Shown here piece after piece: positions 13,797 to 24,005 of a DNA stretch of 64,000 bases. Origin of the DNA: Alkalihalobacterium chitinilyticum. GTDB taxonomy: Bacteria; Bacillota; Bacilli; Bacillales; Bacillaceae_F. The notes under the pieces were generated by a model that saw only the letters and a list, made by a program, of their open reading frames with translations, was not told the origin of the DNA and did not search any database. Every line of letters starts with the position of its first letter. Within the stretch, counting starts at the first letter, position 1. The stretch covers positions 124,001 to 188,000 of the forward strand of contig NZ_JAOTPO010000002.1 in assembly GCF_029028005.1 (NCBI RefSeq), written 5' to 3'. A program made the translations under genes and the position numbers.

Positions 13797-14013
13797 ACCA
13801 CTTAGCTACAGTACCTAGTGAGCGACTAGCAACACTTCGCTCACCCTTCTTAAGATACGTCATATTGGCTTACTTTGGAGTTTAATTCCAGTAGGATCGA
13901 ATTGGATACTGACTGTTTTGCTGTAAAGGACGATACTATGGACGCATCAGATACAAAGACTACTTATAGCGCTAAACCCTAGTAGGGGTATATGTGTTAC
14001 TTGGAACGATTTG
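13797..14013. other. Intergenic region before the Ltp-type lipoprotein gene
   Basis: No gene is supported. A small inverted repeat, GTGAGCGA/TCGCTCAC (13818-13844, 11-base loop), has no T run. Nothing else is convincing. Confidence 0.4.
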
Positions 14014-14042
14014 TTACAACTTATTGGAAATGGTGGTATAAT
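14014..14042 (+). promoter_or_regulatory. SigA-type promoter of the lipoprotein gene
   Basis: TTACAA (14014-14019), 17 bases, TATAAT (14037-14042), about 40 bases upstream of the start codon. Confidence 0.6.
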
Positions 14043-14082
14043 TATACTGGTACATAAAACATACAGGGGGAATTAAGTTACT

Positions 14083-14607
14083 ATGAAGAAAATACTATCT
14101 ATAACCTTAATGGCATTATTGATTGCCGTTATGACTGCATGTGGAGAAGCAGAAGACCAAGTACCTGCTGAAACAGAGGAAGCAGAAGAACTGGAAATTG
14201 ATACTGAAACTACAGATGAAGAAGTGGAAGTAACAGACGAAGTGGAAGAAGCGAAAGAAGTGGATGAGGTTGAACCAGCTGAACAAGAAGCTGCTGACGT
14301 TCCGCGTGAATATCGAAATGCTTTAAGAGCTGCAGAAAATTATATCAGCTTCATGCCATTTTCAGAAAAAGGACTTTTTCAACAATTGTCTTCTGAGTAT
14401 GGAGACCAATATCCGGAGGACGCTGCTCAATACGCTATAGAAAATATAGAAGTGGATTATAACGAACAAGCCCTTAAAGCGGCGATAAACTATCTAGATA
14501 TTATGCCGATGTCTGACCAAGAACTATTTGACCAGCTCACATCAGAATACGGCGATCAATATACAAACGAACAAGCGCAATATGCTATAGATAATTTACC
14601 AAATTAA
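14083..14607 (+). CDS. Lipoprotein with two tandem Ltp-type repeats
   Basis: The 174-residue protein starts with a lipoprotein signal peptide (MKKILSITLMALLIAVMTAC; Cys20 as the lipidation site), followed by a very acidic Glu/Thr-rich linker (about residues 21-75). Two homologous repeats of about 45 residues come next: roughly 78-122 and 125-172, each with the pattern AL+AA-NY---MP-S---LF-QL-SEYGDQY---AQYAI-N. This is the 'host cell surface-exposed lipoprotein' (Ltp) repeat known from Streptococcus phage TP-J34 Ltp, where it blocks phage DNA injection. It should sit on the outer face of the membrane. It is not part of the usual clpX-lonB neighbourhood. It has its own promoter and terminator. 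A phage-exclusion role is only an inference. Confidence 0.85.
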   Translation: MKKILSITLMALLIAVMTACGEAEDQVPAETEEAEELEIDTETTDEEVEVTDEVEEAKEVDEVEPAEQEAADVPREYRNALRAAENYISFMPFSEKGLFQQLSSEYGDQYPEDAAQYAIENIEVDYNEQALKAAINYLDIMPMSDQELFDQLTSEYGDQYTNEQAQYAIDNLPN

Positions 14608-14666
14608 CAAATATATCGCTTGGTTTTGCTATGCTGTTGAACAACCAATACAATTGAAGTAGTAGA

Positions 14667-14699
14667 AGGACTGCAACCATACGGGTTGTGGTCCTTTTG
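14667..14699 (+). terminator. Intrinsic terminator after the Ltp-type lipoprotein gene
   Basis: Arms AAGGACTGCAACC and GGTTGTGGTCCTT pair with two G-U wobbles and end in a short T run (CCTTTTGTTATTT). Confidence 0.7.
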
Positions 14700-14964
14700 T
14701 TATTTAAAAAGCTGTGTTTTAGACCCGGAATTTTACATATACTGAATAAATTAGAAATATTTAGATCAGCAATTTCCCTTTATGTGGTAATTAGCAAAGC
14801 GAAACGAATACTAATATAAACAGCAGATCCGCAATTAATGCTGGTCTCTTTTTATCCACTGCTCTATTGACTTGATGCACGGATTCTTTTCTTCTTCCTT
14901 TCATTCATACTTTTCACACTTCTTTATGACTTTTTTATTAACAGAAATAGGCAAGTTTTTCTGC
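14700..14964. other. Intergenic region between the lipoprotein gene and lonB
   Basis: No gene is supported. A weak hairpin at 14825-14847 (AGATC/GGTCT with inner GCA/TGC) followed by CTTTTTA may be a second terminator. The lonB promoter follows. Confidence 0.35.
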
Positions 14965-14994
14965 GTTTACCTCCAAAGACATCAAAGCATACTA
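14965..14994 (+). promoter_or_regulatory. SigF/SigG-like forespore promoter of lonB
   Basis: GTTTA (14965-14969) fits the SigF -35 consensus GYWTA; 18 bases later CATACTA (14988-14994) fits the SigG -10 consensus CATNNTA and the last bases of the SigF -10. It lies 41 bases before lonB. B. subtilis lonB is forespore-expressed, which agrees. Short motifs make this moderate evidence only. Confidence 0.5.
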
Positions 14995-15035
14995 AAAGAA
15001 AATGTCATACATAAACTTACACAGGGGGTACTTGA

Positions 15036-16709
15036 ATGAATTGGACAGGAATTGCACTACTCATACAATTAGTATTCGGGACAATTATTGGACTGTATTT
15101 TTGGAATTTATTAAAGAGCCAGCGCAATCAGAAGACGTCGGTTGATAGAGAATCACGTAAAGAAATGGATCATCTTAGAAAGCTGAAATCAATTACATTA
15201 AGTGAACCTTTATCAGAGCGTGTTCGTCCAGGGAACTTTGATGAAATCGTCGGGCAAAAAGAAGGGATCCGCGCATTACGTGCTGCCCTTTGTGGCCCGA
15301 ATCCTCAACATGTCATCGTCTACGGACCTCCAGGTGTCGGTAAAACGGCTGCCGCACGACTCGTATTAGAAGAAGCAAAGAAAAACGGAAAAACACCGTT
15401 TAAACAAGATGCAGTCTTCGTTGAATTAGATGGAACAACGGCTCGTTTTGATGAACGTGGTATAGCTGACCCGTTAATCGGTTCTGTTCACGATCCGATT
15501 TATCAAGGGGCTGGAGCAATGGGACAAGCCGGCATTCCACAGCCGAAACAAGGGGCCGTAACGAAAGCGCACGGCGGGGTACTATTTATTGACGAGATTG
15601 GTGAGTTACACCCGATTCAATTAAACAAACTTTTAAAAGTACTTGAAGACCGAAAAGTATTTTTAGAAAGTGCTTATTATAATGAAGATAATCAAAATAT
15701 TCCAAGACATATTCATGAAATATTCCAAAAAGGACTGCCGGCAGATTTTCGTTTAATCGGGGCAACAACGCGTAATCCTCAAGAGTTACCGCCAGCTTTG
15801 CGTTCACGTTGTTTAGAAGTTTACTTTAGAGCTCTAACACAAGAGGAAATCGTGACAATCGCGAAAAAATCAGTCGATAAAATTGGTTTTGATGCGGATG
15901 AAGGTGTTTTAGAAAAAATTGGTGGATATGCAACGAATGGACGCGAAGCAGTAAATGTTATTCAAATTGCAGCTGGGATAGCAACAGGTGAAGATCGAAA
16001 AGTGATCTCCCTAGCAGACGTTGAATGGGTCATTCAATCGAGTCAATTATCCCCGAGACCAGAACGAAAGATATATCCCGAGCCTCAAATTGGACTCGTC
16101 AATGGACTGGCTGTATTCGGTCCTAACCTTGGTGCTCTCATGGAAATTGAAGTAAATGTCATTTCTGTTGCAAAAGGTAAAGGCACGATTAACGTTACGG
16201 GTATCGTAGAAGAAGAAAGTTCAGGAAGCCAAGCCCGTTCCGTGCGAAGAAAAAGTATGGCGAAAGGTTCTGTAGAAAATGTAGTTACAGTTTTACGAAA
16301 AATGGGTATACCTACTAGTGACTTTGATATTCATGTGAACTTCCCGGGAGGAACACCGGTGGATGGTCCATCAGCAGGTATCGCGATCGCTACAGGAATT
16401 TTCTCAGCGATTAGAGAAGTTAAAATCAGTAATAAAGTTGCTATGACAGGTGAACTTGGCATTCACGGAACGGTAAAACCTATCGGCGGAGTTGTCGCAA
16501 AAGTAGAAGCAGCGATCCAAGCCGGAGCGGAAACGGTCATTATACCAAAAGAAAATGAACAAGCGATTTTAAAAGAATTAGGAGATGTCAATATCATTCC
16601 TGTAACCACTATTCAAGAAGTGTTTGATATTGCATTACTGCAAGAAAAAGAAGAAGAAGAGGTTATCCCAGCAAGCGGATCCGTTTCCTCCCCAGCTGCA
16701 TCTGTATAA
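15036..16709 (+). CDS. lonB: ATP-dependent protease LonB (sporulation Lon-like)
   Basis: The 557 residues match LonB, which lacks the long N-terminal LAN domain of LonA. A hydrophobic N-terminal segment (residues about 3-25) predicts a membrane anchor. Walker A is [12 protein letters not shown] (about 97-108) and the Walker B region is GVLFIDEIGELH. The C-terminal Ser-Lys protease domain shows the catalytic Ser in GTPVDGPSAGIAIATG and the catalytic Lys in GGVVAKVEAA. RBS GGGGG precedes ATG at good distance. In B. subtilis this protease is forespore-specific; a SigF/SigG-like promoter upstream supports the same. It is followed by a hairpin and then the independently promoted lonA. Confidence 0.95.
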   Translation: MNWTGIALLIQLVFGTIIGLYFWNLLKSQRNQKTSVDRESRKEMDHLRKLKSITLSEPLSERVRPGNFDEIVGQKEGIRALRAALCGPNPQHVIVYGPPGVGKTAAARLVLEEAKKNGKTPFKQDAVFVELDGTTARFDERGIADPLIGSVHDPIYQGAGAMGQAGIPQPKQGAVTKAHGGVLFIDEIGELHPIQLNKLLKVLEDRKVFLESAYYNEDNQNIPRHIHEIFQKGLPADFRLIGATTRNPQELPPALRSRCLEVYFRALTQEEIVTIAKKSVDKIGFDADEGVLEKIGGYATNGREAVNVIQIAAGIATGEDRKVISLADVEWVIQSSQLSPRPERKIYPEPQIGLVNGLAVFGPNLGALMEIEVNVISVAKGKGTINVTGIVEEESSGSQARSVRRKSMAKGSVENVVTVLRKMGIPTSDFDIHVNFPGGTPVDGPSAGIAIATGIFSAIREVKISNKVAMTGELGIHGTVKPIGGVVAKVEAAIQAGAETVIIPKENEQAILKELGDVNIIPVTTIQEVFDIALLQEKEEEEVIPASGSVSSPAASV

Positions 16710-16720
16710 TGAATTAAAAA

Positions 16721-16750
16721 TAGGAGCGATGCAAATCAGTTTCGCTCCTA
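16721..16750 (+). terminator. Hairpin after lonB, probable terminator
   Basis: Perfect arms TAGGAGCGA and TCGCTCCTA enclose a 12-base loop; only a weak T-rich tail (ACTTTCTT) follows, so termination may be partial. Confidence 0.5.
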
Positions 16751-16859
16751 ACTTTCTTCTCACAAGCTTCTTAATCTAATGAAAAATGGAGAGGGATTGA
16801 CGACTCGATATGGCGTCACTATCCTCTTCATTATCAAAAAGCTATTCACGAACTTAAAT
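16751..16859. other. Intergenic region between lonB and lonA
   Basis: This is the upstream part of the 307-base lonB-lonA gap; no gene and no further motif is seen before the lonA promoter. Confidence 0.35.
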
Positions 16860-16888
16860 TAGACAAAGAAAGGGCAATAGGATAGAAT
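16860..16888 (+). promoter_or_regulatory. SigA-type promoter of lonA
   Basis: TAGACA (16860-16865), 17 bases, TAGAAT (16883-16888), about 130 bases upstream of lonA. Confidence 0.5.
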
Positions 16889-17016
16889 TGTATAAAAGAA
16901 ATCTTGGTAAACTTTTCTACATATTTTATTAGGAATTAGGAACTAATCCTATCGTTCATTGTGAACATCTCCATAGTATTGATGAACGAACTATGGTGGT
17001 CGGAGGTGCTGTTAAA

Positions 17017-19350
17017 ATGGTTGAAAATAATAATACAAGAGTGATTCCACTTCTACCTTTACGAGGACTGCTGGTCTTTCCAACAATGGTTCTGCACTTA
17101 GATGTTGGACGTGAGAAATCAGTTAATGCGCTGGAAAAAGTAATGTTAGAAGACCATGAAATCTTACTTTCTACCCAGAAAGAAATCTCAATAGATGAAC
17201 CGGGTGAAGATGAAATCTATTCGATCGGGACATTAGCAAAAGTAAAGCAGATGTTAAAACTTCCGAATGGAACGATTCGCGTTCTTGTTGAAGGTCTTAG
17301 CCGTGCAAAAATTGAACGCTTTACGGATAATACGGAAATGTTTGAGGTCGAAATTTCAATTCTTGAAGAAGAGCACATGGATAATACGCTTGAAGAAAAA
17401 GCATTAATGCGAAATACTCTTCATCAATTTGAACAATACATCAAACTCTCTAAAAAGATCTCAAATGAAACGTTAGCATCCGTTGCTGACATTACGGAAG
17501 CAGACAGACTTGCGGATGTTATTTCATCGCACCTGCCATTAAAAATTGCTGAAAAGCAAGAACTTCTTGAAATGACCTCTGTTAAAGAACGCTTAACAAA
17601 GATCATCGAGATTTTAAATAATGAACAAGAAGTATTAGGTCTTGAGAAAAAAATCGGTCAACGCGTCAAAAAATCGATGGAAAAAACACAGAAGGAATAC
17701 TACCTTCGTGAGCAAATGAAGGCTATTCAAAAGGAGTTGGGCGATAAAGAAGGCCGCTCTGGTGAAATAGCGTCATTAAGAGAAAAAATACTTGAAGCTA
17801 ACATGCCTGAAAGTATTGAAACGAAAGCTTTAAAGGAATTAGATCGTTATGAAAAAATGCCTGCATCTTCAGCAGAAAGTTCCGTAATCCGCAACTATAT
17901 TGATTGGTTACTCAATTTACCGTGGACGAGAGAAACGGAAGATGTCTTAGATATTAATCATGCGGAAGATATTTTAAATGAAGACCATTACGGACTCGAA
18001 AAAGTAAAAGAACGTGTACTTGAATATCTAGCGGTCCAACAATTAACGAAGCAATTAAAAGGTCCAATTCTCTGTTTAGCTGGACCTCCAGGTGTCGGTA
18101 AAACTTCTTTGGCAAGATCAATTGCTCGGTCACTAAATCGTGAATTTGTTCGTATTTCACTCGGTGGTGTACGAGATGAAGCAGAAATTCGCGGACACAG
18201 ACGTACCTATGTTGGAGCTATGCCGGGTCGAGTCATCCAAGGAATGAAAAAAGCAGGTTCCATTAACCCTGTTTTCTTACTTGATGAAATTGATAAAATG
18301 GCTTCAGATTTCAGGGGTGACCCTTCAGCTGCATTACTAGAAGTATTAGATCCAGAACAAAACAGTACATTTAGCGATCACTTTATTGAAGAGCCATATA
18401 ATCTATCCAAAGTCATGTTTGTAACTACAGCTAATAATATTGGTACGATCCCAGGTCCGTTGCTTGACCGAATGGAAATTATATCAATTCCTGGCTATAC
18501 TGAATTAGAAAAGCAGCACATTGCCAGTAATTATTTGTTACCGAAGCAGATGAAAGAACATGGGATGACCAAAGGTAAGCTTCAGGTAAAAGAGGATGCA
18601 TTATTAAAAGTGATTCGTTATTATACACGAGAAGCAGGAGTTCGTAGCCTGGAGCGTCAAATGGCGACTTTATGCCGTAAAGCTGCAAAAATGTTAGTAT
18701 CAGGTGAGAAAAAACGAGTGGTCGTTACAGATAGAACAGTTGAAGATATGCTCGGAAAACCGAAATTCCGCTATGGACTTGCGGAGGTAGAAGACCAAAT
18801 CGGTGCAGCTACTGGGCTTGCTTATACAACAGTTGGTGGAGACACGTTATCGATTGAAGTGTCTGTTGTCCAAGGCAAAGGAAAATTAATTTTAACAGGT
18901 AAACTTGGTGACGTTATGAAAGAATCGGCACAAGCTGCATTTAGTTATATTCGTTCACGTTCTTATGAACTTGAAGTCGATCCAAGTTTTCATGAGCAAA
19001 ATGATATCCATATCCATGTGCCTGAAGGAGCAACTCCAAAGGATGGACCTTCCGCTGGGATTACGATGGCAACTGCACTCGTATCGGCTTTAACAGGGCG
19101 ACCAGTTAAGAAAGAAGTCGGTATGACTGGAGAAATTACACTTCGAGGTCGAGTTCTACCAATTGGCGGGCTAAAAGAAAAATCAATGAGTGCACACCGC
19201 GCTGGTTTAACAACGATCATTATGCCGAAAGATAATGAAAAAGATTTAGAGGACATCCCGAAAAGTGTGCGTGACGAACTTACATTTATACCCGTTTCGC
19301 ATTTAGATGAAGTCCTTAAAGTAGCGTTGGGAGAGAAAAAACAAAAATGA
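17017..19350 (+). CDS. lonA: ATP-dependent protease LonA
   Basis: This is the general cytosolic Lon protease. The start ATG at 17017 gives 777 residues (family about 775); GGAGGT lies nine bases upstream, so the in-frame ATG at 16993 upstream of that RBS is rejected. The N-terminal LAN substrate domain opens with [20 protein letters not shown]; Walker A is [13 protein letters not shown] (about residue 357), Walker B is [10 protein letters not shown]. The protease domain has the catalytic Ser in [14 protein letters not shown] (near 680) and Lys in [17 protein letters not shown] (near 720). It overlaps ysxC by 4 bases, so the two are co-translated. Confidence 0.97.
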   Translation: MVENNNTRVIPLLPLRGLLVFPTMVLHLDVGREKSVNALEKVMLEDHEILLSTQKEISIDEPGEDEIYSIGTLAKVKQMLKLPNGTIRVLVEGLSRAKIERFTDNTEMFEVEISILEEEHMDNTLEEKALMRNTLHQFEQYIKLSKKISNETLASVADITEADRLADVISSHLPLKIAEKQELLEMTSVKERLTKIIEILNNEQEVLGLEKKIGQRVKKSMEKTQKEYYLREQMKAIQKELGDKEGRSGEIASLREKILEANMPESIETKALKELDRYEKMPASSAESSVIRNYIDWLLNLPWTRETEDVLDINHAEDILNEDHYGLEKVKERVLEYLAVQQLTKQLKGPILCLAGPPGVGKTSLARSIARSLNREFVRISLGGVRDEAEIRGHRRTYVGAMPGRVIQGMKKAGSINPVFLLDEIDKMASDFRGDPSAALLEVLDPEQNSTFSDHFIEEPYNLSKVMFVTTANNIGTIPGPLLDRMEIISIPGYTELEKQHIASNYLLPKQMKEHGMTKGKLQVKEDALLKVIRYYTREAGVRSLERQMATLCRKAAKMLVSGEKKRVVVTDRTVEDMLGKPKFRYGLAEVEDQIGAATGLAYTTVGGDTLSIEVSVVQGKGKLILTGKLGDVMKESAQAAFSYIRSRSYELEVDPSFHEQNDIHIHVPEGATPKDGPSAGITMATALVSALTGRPVKKEVGMTGEITLRGRVLPIGGLKEKSMSAHRAGLTTIIMPKDNEKDLEDIPKSVRDELTFIPVSHLDEVLKVALGEKKQK

Positions 19351-19934
19351 AAGTAACAAAAGCAGAATTAGGAACGGTAGCCGTAAAGCCAGAGCAGTAT
19401 CCGACGACAGGTTTACCTGAGTTTGGTCTTGCAGGTCGATCAAACGTTGGAAAATCATCGTTTATCAATAAAATGTTAAATCGCAAGAAGTTAGCGAGAA
19501 CGTCACAACGTCCGGGTAAAACCCAAACGTTAAACTTTTATCTCATTAATGAGATGGTCTATTTTGTTGACGTACCAGGTTATGGTTTTGCCAAAGTATC
19601 CAAAACGGAACGCGAAGCTTGGGGTAAAATGATTGAAACGTACATTCAAAATAGAGACCAACTAAAAGCAGTTCTTCAAATTATTGATATTCGTCATGAG
19701 CCATCCAAAGATGACCGGGCGATGTACGAGTGGCTCAAGCACTATGAAATTCCGGTCATTCTCATTGCAACGAAAGCTGATAAAATCCCTAAAGGAAAAT
19801 GGGATAAACATTGTAAAGTTATTAGAGAAGTACTGAATAAAGATAAAGAAGACCCTTTAATCGTCTTTTCCTCAGAAACAGCTCAAGGAAAAGAAGAAGC
19901 CTGGAATACAATCTTAGCCTATATGAAAAAATAA
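19347..19934 (+). CDS. ysxC: Ribosome biogenesis GTPase YsxC (EngB)
   Basis: This is an essential TrmE-Era-EngA-EngB-type GTPase needed for 50S subunit maturation. The 195 residues show G1 GRSNVGKSS (about 30-38), switch/G2 region around [12 protein letters not shown]3 DVPGYG and G4 TKAD. The ATG overlaps the lonA stop (ATGA), the same lonA-ysxC arrangement as in B. subtilis. A strong terminator follows, which can also serve the convergent minus-strand gene. Confidence 0.97.
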   Translation: MKVTKAELGTVAVKPEQYPTTGLPEFGLAGRSNVGKSSFINKMLNRKKLARTSQRPGKTQTLNFYLINEMVYFVDVPGYGFAKVSKTEREAWGKMIETYIQNRDQLKAVLQIIDIRHEPSKDDRAMYEWLKHYEIPVILIATKADKIPKGKWDKHCKVIREVLNKDKEDPLIVFSSETAQGKEEAWNTILAYMKK

Positions 19935-19938
19935 CCAG

Positions 19939-19975
19939 AAAAACACCACTAGTTCATTCTAGTGGTGTTTTCTTT
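19939..19975. terminator. Terminator of lonA-ysxC, probably bidirectional
   Basis: Arms AAAACACCACTAG and CTAGTGGTGTTTT are perfectly complementary with a six-base loop and end in TTTTCTTT. The A-rich left side gives a U-rich tail on the other strand as well, where a convergent gene ends at 20051. Confidence 0.88.
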
Positions 19976-20050
19976 GCGAGGAAATTTTTGTTAAGCTTAT
20001 TTCTTAGTTTGTAGAAATTCGGTAAAATTTTGACATGAAAACTTCTGCCC

Positions 20051-20527
20051 TTATTTTTTTCTAAAGATAAGATAGATCCCTAATGCGATTAATAATATTG
20101 GCCAGAAGCCTTCGAATATATCTAAGAAAGAGCCAAGCCATTTTATCATGTCAGAAGAGAAGAAGCCGAAACCTGAAACAATAAAAAGAATGATAGCTGG
20201 AACAAGGCCGTCTCTTTTGGTTCTTAAGTATAAGAGCATAAAGGCAAGACCGACAATTAACGTAAACATTGCCCAATGTTGCGGCCAGCCGGAAAACATC
20301 ACAATCGCATGAAAATGAATGCCTAAACCTACGAGAAGAGCCCCAGGGAAGATTGAACCTGAATCATTGCCTAAATACGATTGAAATAAAAAAGCAATCC
20401 CGATAATTAAAAGGATCGAAGGCCATGTTAATAATTGCTTAGCAAACGGGAGGTCAAATTGTTGCAGAAGAAAATAGGCACCTACACCGATAAATAAAAT
20501 TCCAGGGAAAATTCCTTGTTTTTTCAT
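20051..20527 (-). CDS. LiaF-type multi-pass membrane protein of unknown function
   Basis: The 158-residue protein has about six hydrophobic segments in short pairs (FPGILFIGVGAYFLL near residue 6, then WPSILLIIGIAFLF, FPGALLVGLGIHF, FTLIVGLAFMLLYL, VPAIILFIVSGFGFF, WPILLIALGIYLIF), an arrangement typical of LiaI/LiaF-TM (DUF5668-like) proteins. The start at 20527 is chosen because AAAGGAGA lies about ten bases upstream; an in-frame ATG seven codons earlier lies before this RBS. It is on the minus strand between two plus-strand operons and ends in basic residues (FRKK). Relatives modulate cell-envelope stress responses, but no specific function can be assigned here. Confidence 0.8.
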   Translation of the reverse strand: MKKQGIFPGILFIGVGAYFLLQQFDLPFAKQLLTWPSILLIIGIAFLFQSYLGNDSGSIFPGALLVGLGIHFHAIVMFSGWPQHWAMFTLIVGLAFMLLYLRTKRDGLVPAIILFIVSGFGFFSSDMIKWLGSFLDIFEGFWPILLIALGIYLIFRKK

Positions 20528-20686
20528 TAAATTATCGTCTCCTTTCATATATTGGCACGAAGGTGGATATGCTACATATATATTCCTGTTTACAAGTTTT
20601 TACTATTATCATAAACATCTGGCAGGAAAACCAAGACAATACCATCATGATATCACAGGCTTTCATGATCTGTTCACAATTTTTTT

Positions 20687-20714
20687 TTGTATAGAAAAAA
20701 AAGCATGTTATAAT
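20687..20714 (+). promoter_or_regulatory. SigA-type promoter of the hem operon
   Basis: TTGTAT (20687-20692), 16 bases, then TATAAT (20709-20714) preceded by TGT (extended -10), about 80 bases before hemA. Confidence 0.6.
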
Positions 20715-20793
20715 GAGGACAGACTATGTCGGAAAAGAGAGAGAAATCCCGATAATAAATAGATAGGATTATTAGTGGGGGTGAAGCTTTACC

Positions 20794-22185
20794 ATGCATA
20801 TTTTAGTTGTCGGATTAAATTATAAATCAGCACCTGTAGAAATTCGTGAACGCTTTGCCTTTCCAGCGGGAGAACTTCCACAGGCGCTTCATAAGTTACG
20901 TAATATGAAAAGTATTTTAGAATGTACGATTGTTTCTACCTGTAACCGTACAGAGATTTATGTAGTTTCAGATCAATTGCATACAGGTCGACATTTCACA
21001 AAAGTTTTTCTTTCAGAATGGTTTAACTTAGCTCGTGAAGAATTTACAAGCTATTTAGATATACGTGAAGATGAGCATGCTATTGAGCACCTTTTACGAG
21101 TAACTTGTGGTTTAGATTCAATGGTTCTAGGGGAAACGCAAATACTAGGGCAAATCAAAGACAGCTTTTTACTAGCTCAAGAAAATGGTGCGACGGGAAC
21201 GATTTTTAATCACCTATTCAAACAAGCAGTGACACTAGCGAAACGCGCTCATTCAGAGACGGAGATTGGTAATAACGCAGTGTCTGTTAGTTATGCCGCT
21301 GTTGAGTTAGGGAAAAATATATTTGGTGATTTTAAAGACAAGCATGTGTTAATTCTAGGCGCAGGAAAAATGAGTGAATTAACGGCAAAACACTTACATG
21401 CAAACGGCGCGAGTAAAATTACAGTCATTAACCGGACGGAAGCAAAGGCTGCAGAACTAGCGGAGCGTTTCTTAGGAACATCTCGTCCGATGGAGCAGTT
21501 AGCAGATGCACTCATTGATGCTGATATTTTAATAAGTTCAACTGGTGCTAGAGACTATGTAATTACGCCAGCGGTCGCGAAACAAGCGATGAAGAAGAGA
21601 AAAGGCAGCCCGCTCTTTATGGTCGATATTGCAGTACCTCGTGATCTAGATCCAGCGCTTGCAGATTTTGATGATATTTATTTATATGATATCGATGATC
21701 TAGAAGGAATTGTCCAAGCGAATCTAGCAGAGCGTAAAAAAGAAGCAGAAAAGATTGAGCTGATGATTGAAGAAGAAATCGTTGAGTTTAATGGCTGGCT
21801 GAATACATTAGGAGTTGTGCCACTTATTTCTGCTTTACGTACAAAAGCGTTAGCTATTCAAGCGGACACGATGGACAGTCTCGTTCGCAAGCTGCCAGAT
21901 TTAACTGAGCGTGATAAAAAGGTACTAAGTAAACATACGAAGAGTATCGTCAATCAGTTGTTAAAAGAACCAATTACAAGAGTAAAAGAACTAGCTGCAG
22001 AAGAAGATGCACAGCGTTCACTTGAGTTGTTTACGAAGATTTTTGCTCTAGAAGATGAGTTAGCAGAACAAAAGGTAAAGGAACAAGAAAAGCTTCGTAT
22101 TGAAATGGCAGAACTTCAGTGGGATAAAAAGAAAGCTGAAACTGTACAATTTACAAACGTAAAAGGTGTTGCCGTACGCTCCTAA
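20794..22185 (+). CDS. hemA: Glutamyl-tRNA reductase
   Basis: It reduces glutamyl-tRNA(Glu) to glutamate-1-semialdehyde with NADPH, the first step of the C5 pathway to heme. The protein has 463 residues: the N-terminal catalytic domain with the active Cys in [10 protein letters not shown] (near residue 50), the NADPH domain with [15 protein letters not shown] (about 188-202), and the C-terminal helical dimer domain. RBS GGGGTGA precedes ATG. It is the first gene of a six-gene operon with short gaps or overlaps and no internal terminators, in the order known from B. subtilis. Confidence 0.98.
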   Translation: MHILVVGLNYKSAPVEIRERFAFPAGELPQALHKLRNMKSILECTIVSTCNRTEIYVVSDQLHTGRHFTKVFLSEWFNLAREEFTSYLDIREDEHAIEHLLRVTCGLDSMVLGETQILGQIKDSFLLAQENGATGTIFNHLFKQAVTLAKRAHSETEIGNNAVSVSYAAVELGKNIFGDFKDKHVLILGAGKMSELTAKHLHANGASKITVINRTEAKAAELAERFLGTSRPMEQLADALIDADILISSTGARDYVITPAVAKQAMKKRKGSPLFMVDIAVPRDLDPALADFDDIYLYDIDDLEGIVQANLAERKKEAEKIELMIEEEIVEFNGWLNTLGVVPLISALRTKALAIQADTMDSLVRKLPDLTERDKKVLSKHTKSIVNQLLKEPITRVKELAAEEDAQRSLELFTKIFALEDELAEQKVKEQEKLRIEMAELQWDKKKAETVQFTNVKGVAVRS

Positions 22186-22199
22186 GGAGGAGTCTTCGT

Positions 22200-23024
22200 T
22201 TGATCAGTTTAAATTGGATGTATCTTTTAACGGTTATTTTATATAGTTTAAGTGTCCTCGGATACTTTTTTGATTTCATACAAAACAACCGGAAGGTCAA
22301 CCAAATGGCCTTCTGGTTGCTTTCTATTGTCTGGGTTTTACAAACCTCTTTTTTTATTTTACGAATGTTAGAAGTCAATCGGTTCCCGGTTCTTACAACG
22401 TTTGAAGGACTATTTTTTTTCGCCTGGCTGCTCGTCACGCTTTCACTCATTATTAACTGGCGTTATCGGGTAGATTTCCTCGTCCTTATTACAAACGTAG
22501 TCGGATTTATTTTAATGTCACTTAGTGTGTTTACACCGACGGGCGATATTCCCGAAGAACTTTCACAATTATTAATTTCAGAACTTTTAATTATTCATGT
22601 GATACTCATATTACTTTCATATGCCGCTTTTACATTATCATTTGCTTTTGCCTCAATGTATGTCATCCAACACCAAATGTTAAAGCGAAAACTATGGGGA
22701 AAACGACTGGTACGTTTTGGGAACCTAGCCAAGCTTGATAAACTTTCCTATTTTAGTGCTTTATTTGCCTTTCCGTTATTACTTCTAGGTATTATTCTCG
22801 GTTTTATTTGGGCGTCAATCCAATTTGGGGAACTTCCGTGGCTTGATGCAAAAGTAATCAGTTCACTTATCGTTTTAGCGATGTATGGCTATTACTTATA
22901 CCAAAGGACTGTAAAAAATGCGAAAGGCTACTTAATGGCATTAACCAATATCGCAACTTTTCTACTTGTATTAATTAACTACTTTTTATCAAGTAGTTTC
23001 TCAAACTTTCATCTATGGTATTAA
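22200..23024 (+). CDS. hemX: HemX, CcsA-like membrane protein of the hem operon
   Basis: The 274-residue protein has about eight hydrophobic segments and belongs to the cytochrome c assembly (CcsA/CcmC-like) fold. The start is TTG, with AAGGAGGA nine bases upstream. In B. subtilis HemX keeps the amount of HemA low; the placement directly after hemA is the same. A separate heme-transport activity, as in CcsA relatives, cannot be judged from sequence. Confidence 0.92.
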   Translation: MISLNWMYLLTVILYSLSVLGYFFDFIQNNRKVNQMAFWLLSIVWVLQTSFFILRMLEVNRFPVLTTFEGLFFFAWLLVTLSLIINWRYRVDFLVLITNVVGFILMSLSVFTPTGDIPEELSQLLISELLIIHVILILLSYAAFTLSFAFASMYVIQHQMLKRKLWGKRLVRFGNLAKLDKLSYFSALFAFPLLLLGIILGFIWASIQFGELPWLDAKVISSLIVLAMYGYYLYQRTVKNAKGYLMALTNIATFLLVLINYFLSSSFSNFHLWY

Positions 23025-23072
23025 ATTCAGTATAATGTGTATAGAAAAAACGAACACACTTGGAGGATACGA

Positions 23073-24005
23073 ATGAGAAAAATAGTAATCGGGTCAAGAA
23101 AGAGTCAACTAGCATTAACTCAAACAAATTGGGTCATTGAACAATTAAAAAAAGCAGGAGTCCCAAATGAGTTTGAAGTCAAAAAGATTGTAACAAAAGG
23201 TGACCAAATTCTTGATGTTACTCTCTCAAAAGTAGGGGGAAAAGGGTTATTTGTTAAAGAGATCGAGCAAGCGATGAGTGATAAAGAAATTGACATTGCG
23301 GTTCATAGTATGAAAGATGTTCCTTCAGAATTACCGGAAGGATTCACGTTAGCTGCAGTGACTGAGCGAGTAGATCCTCGTGATGCGTTCATTTCAAATG
23401 ATCATGTAAAATTAGCTGATCTCCCTGCAGGTTCAATTGTCGGAACGAGCAGCTTACGTCGTTCGGCACAAATTTTAGCGAGTCGACCAGACCTTGAAAT
23501 ACAGTGGATCCGTGGAAATATTGATACGAGACTTCGTAAGTTAAAAGAAGAAAACTTCGATGCGATTATTTTAGCTGCTGCAGGCCTGCAACGTATGGGT
23601 TGGTCTAATGATGTTGTTACTGAATATTTAGAGCCTGAAATATGTATTCCTGCCGTTGGTCAAGGCGCATTAGGAATTGAATGTCGCACAGACGATCAAG
23701 AAGTGATTGATATCTTACAACATCTAAATCATGCAGAAACAGCTCGTACCGTAGCTGCAGAACGCGCATTCCTTCACAAAATTGAAGGCGGGTGCCAGGT
23801 ACCAATCGCGGCGTATGCGACACTTGAAGACAATAACGATGTTACGATTACAGCTCTAGTTGGTTCACCAGACGGAAAAACGATTTTACACGAAACGTTA
23901 ACTGGAAGTGATCCTCAAGACCTTGGTGAATTAGCAGCCCAAAAGCTGCTCGACAAAGGTGCAAAAGAAATTTTAACTCAAGTGAAGAAAGAGTTAGATC
24001 TATAA
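23073..24005 (+). CDS. hemC: Hydroxymethylbilane synthase (porphobilinogen deaminase)
   Basis: It polymerises four porphobilinogens to hydroxymethylbilane on a dipyrromethane cofactor. The start ATG at 23073 has TGGAGG seven bases upstream and gives 310 residues, typical length; an in-frame ATG at 23037 has no RBS. The N-terminus [15 protein letters not shown], the catalytic Asp region [13 protein letters not shown], and the cofactor Cys in [12 protein letters not shown] (near residue 240) are all present. The stop overlaps the hemD start by one base. Confidence 0.97.
   Translation: MRKIVIGSRKSQLALTQTNWVIEQLKKAGVPNEFEVKKIVTKGDQILDVTLSKVGGKGLFVKEIEQAMSDKEIDIAVHSMKDVPSELPEGFTLAAVTERVDPRDAFISNDHVKLADLPAGSIVGTSSLRRSAQILASRPDLEIQWIRGNIDTRLRKLKEENFDAIILAAAGLQRMGWSNDVVTEYLEPEICIPAVGQGALGIECRTDDQEVIDILQHLNHAETARTVAAERAFLHKIEGGCQVPIAAYATLEDNNDVTITALVGSPDGKTILHETLTGSDPQDLGELAAQKLLDKGAKEILTQVKKELDL

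Noticed and set aside
20700-20730. PerR operator at the hemA promoter
   Set aside because: Only one half-site-like TTATAAT, which is also the -10 hexamer; the second half of the palindrome is missing.
23789-23802. GGTGCCAGGTACC inside hemC, resembling the palindrome after clpX
   Set aside because: It encodes the conserved cofactor-Cys motif GGCQVP of hydroxymethylbilane synthase, so the similarity is explained by coding constraint.
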